DNA from: Siphonodentalium dalli
Lineage: Eukaryota > Mollusca > Scaphopoda > Gadilida > Siphonodentaliidae
Length of the DNA stretch: 64,000 nucleotides
Reading direction: 5' to 3'
NCBI GenBank assembly: GCA_032622095.1
Contig: CP136065.1
Location: forward strand, 109,595,195-109,659,194
The notes beneath the pieces were generated by a model. That model was not told the DNA's origin. It saw only the letters and a program-made list of their open reading frames with translations, and made no database searches. Below are positions 38,401 through 50,400 of this stretch, in pieces. How positions within the stretch are numbered: position 1 is the stretch's first letter; every line of letters starts with the position of its first letter. A program made the translations under genes and the position numbers.

Positions 38401-41400
38401 ACTGTTTTCTTGCAGAAATCTATGAGTTTACTTTGGACTCAAATGTTGTACAGTAATGCCCTAAATAATTGACTTCTTAACCACAGCAGAATTATGGGTA
38501 ATTCTTCAGGATTTAGTCGGAAATATGGCTTGTTGTCATTCATCGGAAAGCCCTCGGTGAGAGCTTTCCGATGAATGGCAACAAGCCATATTTCCGACTA
38601 AATCATGAAACGTTACCCATAATTCTGCTGTGGTTAAGGAGTCGATCATTTAGGGCAATACTGTACTTCAGCGACACGCTTACTGTAGTCAGCCCTCTTA
38701 ATTCAGATTGTTTGGCTTCGGCAATCTGCTATGGCAACCCTTTGCCGTGGCCCAGTTTGCTTCAGCAAATTGCTTCGGCATTGCTGATGGCCATAACCAA
38801 TTATGAGGGCTGTGTAGTGACATAGATCTCTCATTCTATGTCAAATTAAAGTAATGTGAAGCATTCTGTGGGATGTTTAAAAAGTCAAAGCCAATATTGC
38901 TGCTCAATTAAGTTTCGTAAAGCTTTGAAATGTTTATTTAAAAATTAAAAGAGAATTGAGTACACTTAAAGATTTTTTTAATGATTTTCATTGAAATCAA
39001 GAGCAAGGCATTTTGACAGTGAACAGTTTGGGGGGGGGGGGGTATCAGATCAGATAAAGTTACAATTAAAGGATGGGTAAGATGGAGTAGAGTTATAGAG
39101 ATATGTGTGACGTGAGTTGTGTTCAGATATTTAAGCACCATTTTAGAGCTCATTTTATCCACAATATTTTGGTTTCATATGTGTCTATCACTAGGTAAGT
39201 AAAATACTTTTGAGGGTAAGTTTTATGACATTCAAGACTGCCAGATAGTTCCCATTAAAGATATGATAAGCGTTGGCAGTTGGCATTGCTGTTAAAATAG
39301 TCACATCCGTTAAAATCGTCATAAATAGAAAGAATATTATATTATAGAAAAAGTTTGTTCTTAAACCAATCATAAATATCCCGTAAATTGCATGCTGTTG
39401 TCATGTTAGTACTCTTGTGTTATGTAAACAAACAACAAGTTCAAATTTGGGTTTGGCCCGATGATTTTTGCCAGAGTTATGGGCCTTTTTCGACTTACAA
39501 CATCAATTCTTTTGATTTCCGAATTATAACTGCAGTTTAGTTTCTTTGATCACCTCCAAATTTTTTAACTTGATCCCTATGATAGCCAATATTCTTTTAT
39601 AGTAATTGAAAGATGACAACTATTTACTTTGGAACGGGCTTATTAAGCCACACCTGGCTGTGCTCTTGTTCAAAGATGAATTTGATTAGTGATCGGGGAT
39701 AAGCTTATATAAGCTTACGGACCCTACAAGTTATTAAATTTTTAAATTATATGCATTCTATTGTAGTTATTTACAAGGATGGAAGAAGACGTTATTAATT
39801 GTGTCCCATGACCAGAGTTTCTTGGACAATGTTTGTTCAGATATAATACATCTCGATATGAGGAAATTGTTCTATTATAGAGGGAATTATGGTGAGTGGA
39901 AAAAAAATATGCTTCAACTATACAAGATATGTCATGGCACAATGTAAGTCTTGTGCCTCTGACAGATTCTTGCCTGTTAAAATCAATTTAAAAACTTGTC
40001 CAATCAGCAGTAAGGGTTCATACCTTTGAAATTGCAACTTAAATTAAAATACGGATTTCAATCCATGAAGTTGATCATTTCATCATGCTACTTAATTTGT
40101 GTTGATCAATTTTGGTTTCCTGGTCATAACTTATTTCTACTTTAAAAATTTTACTGAAAACAAAAGACCATCATTTTAAGGGGAATGTGGCCATAAGGCT
40201 TATTATTGTTGCCAGGTTAGATTTGAAATACAAACGTTTTTATCGATTATATAGTACTTGCTGCATAATAATAATATTTTATTGCATCACAAGCAATATT
40301 GGGAAATCAAAGCAATTTCTTTTTGAAAAATATATTTAGTTTCTATTGAATTTATATTTTCCTTTCTTATTTTAAACATTTTCTAGGGTCTTTCAAGAAA
40401 ATGTTAGTACAGAAACGTAGAGAACAGCTCAAGGACTATGAGAAGCAGGAAAAGAGGCTTAGGGAGCTCAAAGCTGGTGGAAAATCTTCAAAACAAGCTG
40501 TGAGTTAATTATTCCTAGCATCAGCACTGATTGTCAGAGCATTGTATCTGTGCGATTCTTAAAAGTTAATCTGGTTCAATGACAAAAGATAGAGTTCCAA
40601 AAACATTTAGAATGTCTGCATACCGTATATCTCAACCATGGGTTATCAGATCTTTAGAAAATTGCTATGAATCCATGAAGAATGCTTTCAATGACATTGT
40701 TTGAAATTATGTTCTAGATTTATTCTTTTTTTATCCCCCGCCAAATTGAAAATTTGCGGGGGATATAGGAATGGGTTCCATCCGTCGTGCCGTCCGTCCG
40801 TCCGTCAGTGCGTCCATCGAGCCGTCCGTCCCGAATTTGTAAGAGTCATAACTTGAACAAATGTCAACAGATTTCAAAGATTTTTGGTATATGAGTTCAC
40901 CTGACCATTACCTAGAACAATTTTGTAAGCCAGGTCCGGCCGGATATTTTTACCGGAGTTATTGGACTTTGTTTATTATTTTTGTCGAATTTACCAAATA
41001 GCAAATTGACGACGTCACAGGGCTCATTTCCACAAATCTCAACGGATTTCAAAGATATTTGGTATATGAGTTCACCTGACCATTACCTAGAATGAGTCCA
41101 CAAGCCAGGTCCGGCCGGATATTTTTACCGGAGTTATTGGACTTTGTTTATTATTTTTGTCGAATTTACCAAATAGCAAATAGACGACGTCACAGGGCTC
41201 ATTTCCACAAATCTCAACGGATTTCAAAGATATTTGGTATATGAGTTCACTTGATGAGTATCTAGAACGAGTTCACAAACCAGGTCCGGCCGGATAATTT
41301 AAGCGAACTTAATGGACTTTGTTAATTTTTTTTTGTGCAAATGGACGACGTCACAGGGCTCATTTCCACAAATGTCAATGGATTTCAAAGATTTTTGGTA

Positions 41401-44400
41401 TATGAGTTCACATGACCAGTATCTAGAACGAGTTCGCAAACCAGGTCCGGCCGGATATTTTCAGCAGAGTTATTGGACTTTGTTTATTATTTTTGGTGCA
41501 AATGGACGACGTCACATGGCTAGTACCTAAAATGAGTTCGCAAGCCAGGCTTTTTGACAAAATCTCACTTGTTTAGCACATACTGAGAACGCAAACATTA
41601 TTGAGAATGCACTTCCCCAACTGCACATTTCGGCGGGGCATACCGTCGTCTGCGACTGCTTGTTGTTTAATTTTATATGCCCGTTTTGAAAAAAACAGGG
41701 CTATTATGTTATTTGTCTGTGCGTCCTTTCGTTTTTTAAGTTTCCGCATGATACCTTTAGTAAGTCTGAACTGAATGGAATGGAATTTGGTATGTGGGTT
41801 TACTAGCACAAAATACAGGTCAAGTTTGAGTTTGGTGTCTGTCTGCCAATCTTCACAAGAGTTATGGCCCCTTGTTGAAATTACCACAGGCATAATTAGC
41901 CACGCCCTAGTGATGGTCTTGTTAAATAATGGTTCTCCATCTATCTGTGCATATATCTGATCCACGGTTTATCATTTTTTAATGAAAATTTGTATGAGGG
42001 TTTACCATCAGGATTGCTTTCAAGAGTGTACAATGATGTTAAAATTTTCCATTCTATAATAATCCTCCTTTGTTCAACAGGAAATATTATTTTCTATCCT
42101 TTTGCATAGATATCTCAACAATGATTTATCATGTCCGCAAATAGTGTGTTTGTCATTTGCAGAATAAGGTCCCCAGAGGGTGAATTTAGTGATTCTATCA
42201 CCAAATTCACCCTCTTGGGAGCTCATTCTGCTTAGATTTCATGTTTCTGGGAAGTATTTATAGTCTCAAATTAACATTATTTTTAGTTACTTTGTCCCTT
42301 CTGGGAAGTTTCTATAACCCCTAATTTGCAGAAGTTAAATTGCATAATCGAGGTGACTAACTTCAACTGGGGAACTTCAATCTGATCCTAGGGGGGAATG
42401 GATTGAAGGGCCGGGAGTCCCAAGCAGACAACTCCGTCGGCTTCATATCAAAGTGAAAACGACATGCCATCGATGCTGGCGTGGCACTGAATACGAGTCA
42501 TGCGATGTGACAATGTTGTAAGATCACACGTGTGCTGACCCTTTGATGTTTCGTTTTGACGTCGGCAGGCTGTTAAATGTAGCCTTCAAAGAGCCGACAC
42601 ACCGCGTTTGATGTTGTTCCGTCAATCTCGGATTCATTTTAATTGACGGAGACAGATTAACCCTCTTATAGCCAGTTATAGCTGACCATCACAGTGATCA
42701 TACACTATAAGGCCACACAAAAAAAATAATATGTTTCTCAAGTATCGCCGCGTCCGCAAAATACCCCCCGCTGGCTACTTTTTATAGCTTACAACAAATA
42801 AAAATATAAAAACATGCCGCCGCACAAAATCTTGGCGATGTCGATACCCGCAAACAACACAATAAGCTCAAATCATCTCCGCCAGCAATGCAAGGGCAGT
42901 AATTCTAAAATGAAAGCATTCCTTGCGTGCTCCGAATGCCAATCGAGTTCACCCGTAACGCACCAGCGAACACGTGGTAAACAAATAACCAGCATGGCGC
43001 TGATAAGAATGTGTCAGAAGGGGACTTAAATTTGTTTGTCCCTGGACAATTACGGAAGTTAATTCGTCTGACAACATTTCCCGACGTGGCAATGGGTTAA
43101 TAGAGAACCACTGTGAAACTATTACTAATTGTGATGCGTATATTAGTGGGATTTCTGTTGGAAAGTCGCAGGATTCACAGGACTTTCATTAGTTTCAGTT
43201 CGTTTGACATAATCTAAATTCGGTCCAGGTTGCAGATATATTCGGCCGCTATTTGCGGATTACATTGGAAGATGCCACACCAGTGTCTGTTGAAAACGGT
43301 GGGAAAAACGCATTTTCTGTTCTCATGGACTCCAACAATAAAACTGTTTTACCCAATTTCAAAACAATACAACAACAGCAAGGACGAAATGATGATACAA
43401 AAATTCATCAATTTCCTTGAAGATAAACACCTTGGATTTTCCCCACATACCGTTGACAATATAGGCCAGGGCTCAAAATACATTTCATTTTGCAAGAATC
43501 AAATGCCGAACCAAGTTAGTCATAAAGCACTGAAAATGGAAAAGTTTCACGAGAATCATTACGAGAATCGATTAGGTGATTCTCATCGAATGTTATTAAG
43601 GCCTGTAGGCAGGAATTTTGTGCAGCTTGTGTGCAACATGCTTTAGTATCTGGACCCTCATGTTAATAAACTAACTGAGAGATGTTGTCACATTCCGGAT
43701 GGACTTCAAATTTTTCTTGGATACAATGATCCCAGAAAAAGTAAAGACAAACTGCCGGTGCTTGAACTCTCAAAAATGTTAGAATATTCTGGACAACTTG
43801 TTGCTGTAATGGAACAACCATTCATACAAAAACCAAATTGGCGAGGCGTAAAGGATCTCCTTGTGAATAAGGTAGACTGGATTTGTTTTAAACCAAAATA
43901 TTCTTGTTATTGTTAAACATCTGTTATTTCTGCAATAAATTTTAATGCTATAAATGAGAGATCTTATTTTAATACAGCATCCATAGGGTACATAACTTTG
44001 CATAAATATAAAATAAACAGCTTCATTTTCCAACAACATATGAAAACAGATCATGATCATGAACAAACAATGTAAATATACATTACACACCATGTTACGA
44101 ACAGCCAAACCTTGTCTTAAGTCAATCTTTAATAAAAAAAAGCATGCCTGCCCATCATTTTTATACATAAAAATTCGGCATAATAAACCTGCCTGCCGGT
44201 AAAATTCAGCCCAAAAAAATAAAAATAAAAATCTGCCTGCCTGCTGGGTTTTTTTGAAAAAAAACTTGAGAAACACAATATTTTTTTTGTGTGGCCTAAT
44301 AGTGATGTTACGGTTAACCGACCACGGCAAATCCATGACCGGTCACGGCCATAGTTGGTGGTTAACCGCATAACCGTCCCAGCTCTAAAAAAAAAAGATG

Positions 44401-47400
44401 ATCTAGGCGTAAATTTTGGTTACTTCTTCTTAGCCTTCTTTTTCTTCCTTTCGGTGGATGTTGTTACTGTTGTTGTTGGCTGAGAAAGCTCCACTCCATG
44501 CTGTCTAAGAATTTCGTTGACCTCATTCTGCCGTTGTTGTCGCTGTTGTTCTTCAATGAGGCGGCGCTCGTCCCCGCGCTCACTGCGTGCATCTCGCTCT
44601 GCTTGTTCAGCCTTGACCTGTGCCATAAGTCTGTCTGTTGAGGCCACTAGGTCTTCGATGGAGCGGGTGGAGCTGGTGCTGTTGTTGTTGGTTCCCGTGG
44701 AGCTGGGGGACACCGGGATGAGATGGAATTCCGGTGTCCGAGGTGGTAGACTTTCCAACTCCACATCGAAGCTGGTGGCAGGAACAACAGGGGTGGTGTC
44801 CTGTTCCCTTTCTCCGCTCGCCTCGATGACGACAGCAGGGACCTCCGGCAGATCAACGGAGTCCATGCTAGCTGCTACGATGTCGTCTGTCTCCATGCAG
44901 GTCGGGTCGTCTGGGCGTCTCGCAGACAACTCCGACATGCCGGCTGCGACACTGGATGGCTGGACCACACAGGGAGGGGTGACCGGCAGATCAACAGTCG
45001 GGCGGCGTCCCTTCTTCGCCTAGAAGGAGTCTTTTTCTTTGAAGGCCCTGTCTATATCTTCTTCATGGAGCAGCGGGTGGCTTTGGCGTTGACGTCCCGG
45101 TCTTTAGATCTCTGGGTACCAGTATCTTCAGTCCGGAACTCCAAGCAAAGGGTCAGGTAGCCCCTGCTAGACTGGAGAGACCAGCTAGCAATGTCCACTA
45201 CCCGACTCCTTTGCACTGCAACCAACGCGGCGTCGGGGATTAAGTCCATAATCCTTCCTAAGCCTAATCCAAAACCATCTCACTGGCGCTAGACACGAGG
45301 GCGGCTGCTTCCCGAAGGTCACAATCCACACAACTCACTCGTGCTAACGTCTGACAGGAGGAACAGCAGAGAGACAAAGCAATTATGACTGTCCCGCTCG
45401 ACTCGCTACCTTTACAACATATTTATATTGGTTGTGTTTTATAAGGTTAGGGAAAAGTTAACACCTCTATTAAGATGCAGTTAATCTCATGCCATTTATA
45501 GTACTGATGGTTGGAGGGATTACTAGTATTTAGTGTGTTGGTAGTGTTTACATTGCTAATCCTCCTGTGATGTGCCCTTCTGATGAAGCAACCCTTCCAC
45601 CATTGTATTGTTCGGTGATTGGCTTATTGTTGTATGACAAACCTCATAGAGATATGAGTATAATTAATTATTAACTAACTGCTTTTCTATCGATATCAAA
45701 CGTCGTTCAAACAGCGAGTGTTGAAACATAAGACTTAAGGTTTTAAGAAAATCATACTATCTGGGATATCATTTGGCAAATGCTAAAATAATTTGGCAAA
45801 AAATATTTTCATTTGGCAAAAGTTAATTTTGGTCCAGCGCAGACCCTGTATACATGGTTACTTCTTGGTGTTTGGAAAATGGTACCTCTATAGCTGCTTG
45901 GGGAAATTTTACTCCATCAACCAATTGCAAATATCTAATAAATCAGTTGATAATTTAAGCCATGTTCTGAATGTCTACTGAAATATAAGTAATAAGTCAA
46001 GGAATCGTAATTGTGTTTTATTTTTAACTTTTTAATGGGTTAAGTAATATTCCTGATCATCCTTCAGTGGCTAAAATCTGGACCGTGTCTACACAGTCAT
46101 CATTAATTTGTGGTTTGTGTAGGGGAATATGCGAGAGAGGAAATTTGGGTGGGGGAAAGGGACCCTAAAAGTGGCACGTGGCCCCTATAGTGAAAAGCCT
46201 GCCATAGAGTTATTCTTTTTTCTTAATCGTTAGCATAGGTTATTCTGTAAAGAACTTGCTTATAGCCACTAATGAAAAACTAACTAAATCCAATATTAAT
46301 TTGAGAGTAGATATTTCCCAGAAGATGAGGCCTAAGCAGAATGAGGTCCCCAGAGGATGAATATGGTGATGATAGCCTGCTGTATGGGGTAGCATCACTA
46401 AATCCACCCTCTCCGGACCTCATTGTGCAAATGTCAGGCATCATATTTTGGGGCTTGCGTCAATTTATTAATTCTAGGAAGCAAAACAGAAGGAAGCACT
46501 TACAAGAAAGCAACAAAAGAACCGATCAAAACAAGAAACTTACGCAGAAGATGAGAAGAAACAGGAATTGCTGGAGCGACCTAGAGAGTATCTCGTCAAG
46601 TTCAGATTTCCTGAAACTTCTCATCTTAGTCCGCCCATTCTTGGTCTCTACAGTGAGTAGCTAAGCTAAGTTGAGACTTCTCATATAAGTTCTCCCAATT
46701 TCGGAATCCACAGTGAGGTAAATTTCGGAGGCCTCAGTAGCTCAGTCAGTAAGTGGCTCTGCTTCCGACCGACTCGCTCTTCAGTGTTGGCTATATGGGT
46801 TCAATTCCCGGTGGAGTCATCGCTGACTTTGTATCATATAGCTATCATGGGGAGTTTTGCAGTTACTCGTCGGTGGTTTCGCCGGGCATAGTGGGTCATT
46901 CTTTCAGCCAATGAAATCACTTCTAGATTTACCTCAGTGCACGGACTTTCTCTCCACCAATAAAACTGGCACCAGTGTGATATAGCACTGGCTGCTGAAA
47001 GCATTGTTAAACCACAATAAATAAATAAGTATTGAGGTAAATTTCATTGTCACTCTTTTATATGGATGTGTATGTTTTGAGATTGAGATGGTGCCAGATG
47101 TCGGAACATGTATCAAAGGAAAGAGCTTGACAATATATTACAATCTCCTTCACATATATTGTCACAGGAGTTCAGACTGGAGCTCATACAAGAACTACAT
47201 AAAGTGTTGAATGTTTGTCACTGTTTCACCATGGAGAATAGTAACATACTAGTAGTGTAGCCATGTAAAGGGTTTATGCTCGGTGTTGGGGAATGGGACT
47301 AAAATTTATTAACCATGTCCACTAAATTCTAATTGAGCCTCGCTAAAGCTCCGCTCGATTCGAATTTAGTGCACTCAGTTAATAAATTTTGTATAGAATT

Positions 47401-50400
47401 ACGACTCATTAGAGATCCTATATATATATATATAACCACAATGGGGGAGAATCCATTTAATGAAAAAGGGTTAAGTTTGCTGGGATCCATCTCAGTATGC
47501 TAAGACATACAATGATAAATACACTAATTTCTTTCCCGATTCTCTCCCATTTCAGATGCAGATTTTGGCTACGAAGGTCAGGGAATGCTCTTTAAAAAGA
47601 TAGATTTTGGTATTGATATGGATTCCAGAAGTAAGTGTTTCCATCAAATTCATCATCATTGTGTGTGCATGTTGTTGGTTAATCCTTTCATGAGTGGAGC
47701 TTCCTGAAATTTTGCGAAAACCCTGTGCCAATGCATTCTCTTATATATGTGTGTCTCCCATAGGGAGCCTCACATATATAAGAGAATACATTGGCCTAGC
47801 AATATAAACCTTGATCTTGTAAGCCAGAGCATTCTCTTATATATACGAGGCTACCTATGGGAGACTCGCTTATATAAGAGAATGCTGCTGGCACAGGATC
47901 TTTAATGCTGCACCAGCACAGCTCCTGTCATGAAAGGGTTATAATGTGGAAGGAAACTTGACCTATGTTTTCAAGTAGGATGGTGTGGGTCTGTCTGTGC
48001 CCCAACATAAGTTTGATAACTTAACCTCTATGCTGCTGAGTGACACCATGATGTCCTGTTTTGACAATATTCTATTGGAAAAATATAACGGGAATATGGA
48101 AAAAAAACTTAACACTGACTCTGTTGAATGGTTTATATCATTCACAATCCTGGAACATCGTACACTGTTTCAAATTTTGAGAAACAATGGTTATGATGTA
48201 CTTATTTCTTAGTTCTGGTTAAGAATACTGAGCAACCCCTAGTATGCTGAAGTAGGTCAGTATTCAGTACAGACGTATAAGCACACAGCATATTTTACGT
48301 CCATACTGAGTACTGAAATAATATAGCAGCCAAGAGGTTAACCCTTTCTATACTAAAGGATTCTCCCACCCAGTTATAAAAGTATACATTGAAATGGTCG
48401 ATTATTCATTTGGAGGAATGTTAAGGTGATAAAAGCAGACGAGAGATATAGAAGTGCAGAAGTAGCCCTATTTAATGACGGAAATTTGGAAATTATATGT
48501 CATACCTATGGTTTTTTGTTGAACTTATTATCCTAACATTTGCTCATCAATGATTCTTTAGTGTAGAAAGGTTTAAACAGACGTGATCTGATTTTGACCA
48601 GGTTTGCTTCATGGTTTCTACTCATGATTATCTTGAATGAGTCCGAAAATGTGACCTGTCTATGTTATATTTTAGGAGTTATGCCTCTATGATTGTCTTC
48701 TGGTTGTCCATTTTGCATCACAAGGTTATATTTCCTAATGTTGCCCCAGTTTGACCACATCATCTCCGATTCCTACTGTTTTGCTATTTTACATATATCA
48801 ATGTTTTGATGTTATTTATCTCATTTTGATGTCCCACAAAACAAAAATGTAAGACTACTAAAAATAGCATGTCCATCTGTGTGTATGTTGCGCTATCCGA
48901 TTTCAATTATAATTTAAACTTTCACCTGATCCAGACCCCAACATCATTCAGGACATTAATTATGTGCAGTAATACTATTAGACTTTAACCCTTTCATGAT
49001 TGGAGCTGTGCTGGTGCAGCATTAAAGACCCTGTGCCAGTGCATTCTCCCAGAGGGAGCCTCCCATATATAAAAGAATACACTGGCTTACATGGTCAAGG
49101 TAAATATTGTTAGGCCAATGCATTCTCTTATATATGCGAGGCTCCCTATGGGAGACTCGCATATATACGAGAATGCATTGGCTCAGGGTATTCGCAACAT
49201 TTCAGTAAGCTCCAGTCATGGAAGGGTTAAAACAAGAAGTCCTGTGATTCAGAACTTCTCAATAGAATGAATATATCCCGAGCATTAAAACCTAAATGGA
49301 TTTTACTTGTGCTGTCTATTCCAGTTGCTATTGTTGGTCCAAATGGTGTTGGAAAGAGTACCTTGCTTAAATTACTACTAGGAGAAATAGAACCTGTGAG
49401 TAAAACATTTAGCATTTTATTGAGGCCAAAAAGTATTTGTTTGCATAAAGGTACTCAATCCTATCAGAGGGTCCTATATTACTATTTCTTTGGCTTCGGG
49501 GGTAAAAAATATTTGATTCGAGTCGAGGAACCTACACATCAAAGCTCAGAGTGATCAGATATCGATTTTTGAAATTCGTTATTTGCTCGAGATCTGGGAC
49601 ACTAATTTAGTCTGCCTCGTGCTCAAACAGACAAATTGTGGGCAGTAGCCTCTATACGGGCGCCTGTGGCGCATAAGATACTATGGGTGGCGGGATGGGG
49701 TGGTGAGTGGGATCTCATTATACTACTTAATTATGTGGGCAGTAGCCTCTATACGGGCGCCTGTGGCGCATAAGATACTATGGGTGGCGGGATGGGGTGG
49801 TGGGTGGGATCTCATTATACTACTTAATTATGTGGGAAGTAGCCTCTATACGGGCGCCTGTGGCGCATAAGATACTATGGGTGGCGGGATGGGGTGGTGG
49901 GTGGGATCTCATTATACTACTTAATTATGTGGGCAGTAGCCTCTATACGGGCGCCTGTGGCGCATAAGATACTATGGGTGGCGGGATGGGGTGGTGGGTG
50001 GGATCTCATTATACTACTCTAAAATCAAGTGGTTAGTGAATTTCAAAAATCGATATCTGATCACTCTGAGCTTTGATGTGTGGGTTCCTCAACTCGAATC
50101 TTATAATTTTTACCCCCGAAGCCAAAGAAATAGTAATATAGGACCCTCTGATCGGATTGAGTACCTTTAAGGTAAAAGTCAGAAAAATAGGGTCAATAAG
50201 ATTGGAATGAGTGGAAATTTTAATTTATTATCATTATTTTATCATGGATTTTTTAAAAACCAACATGATTTTTGAGCACCCAATTATTTTTTGTTCAAAC
50301 CACTGGTATCGACTTATTCATAAACAGTGAACATATAATTGGTACAAATATATATATTGACTATGTACAAAATTTAAAAGTCATGATTTTCCTTGATAAG

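Noticed and set aside
43779-44371. Minus-strand 185-codon and 80-codon frames rich in Phe/Ile
   Set aside because: AT-rich sequence over the TIR element tail; aromatic low-complexity composition and no conserved motif.
46728-46830. Stand-alone tRNA gene
   Set aside because: A and B boxes are present, but the acceptor and other stems do not pair properly and the unit continues into a SINE body bounded by a target duplication.
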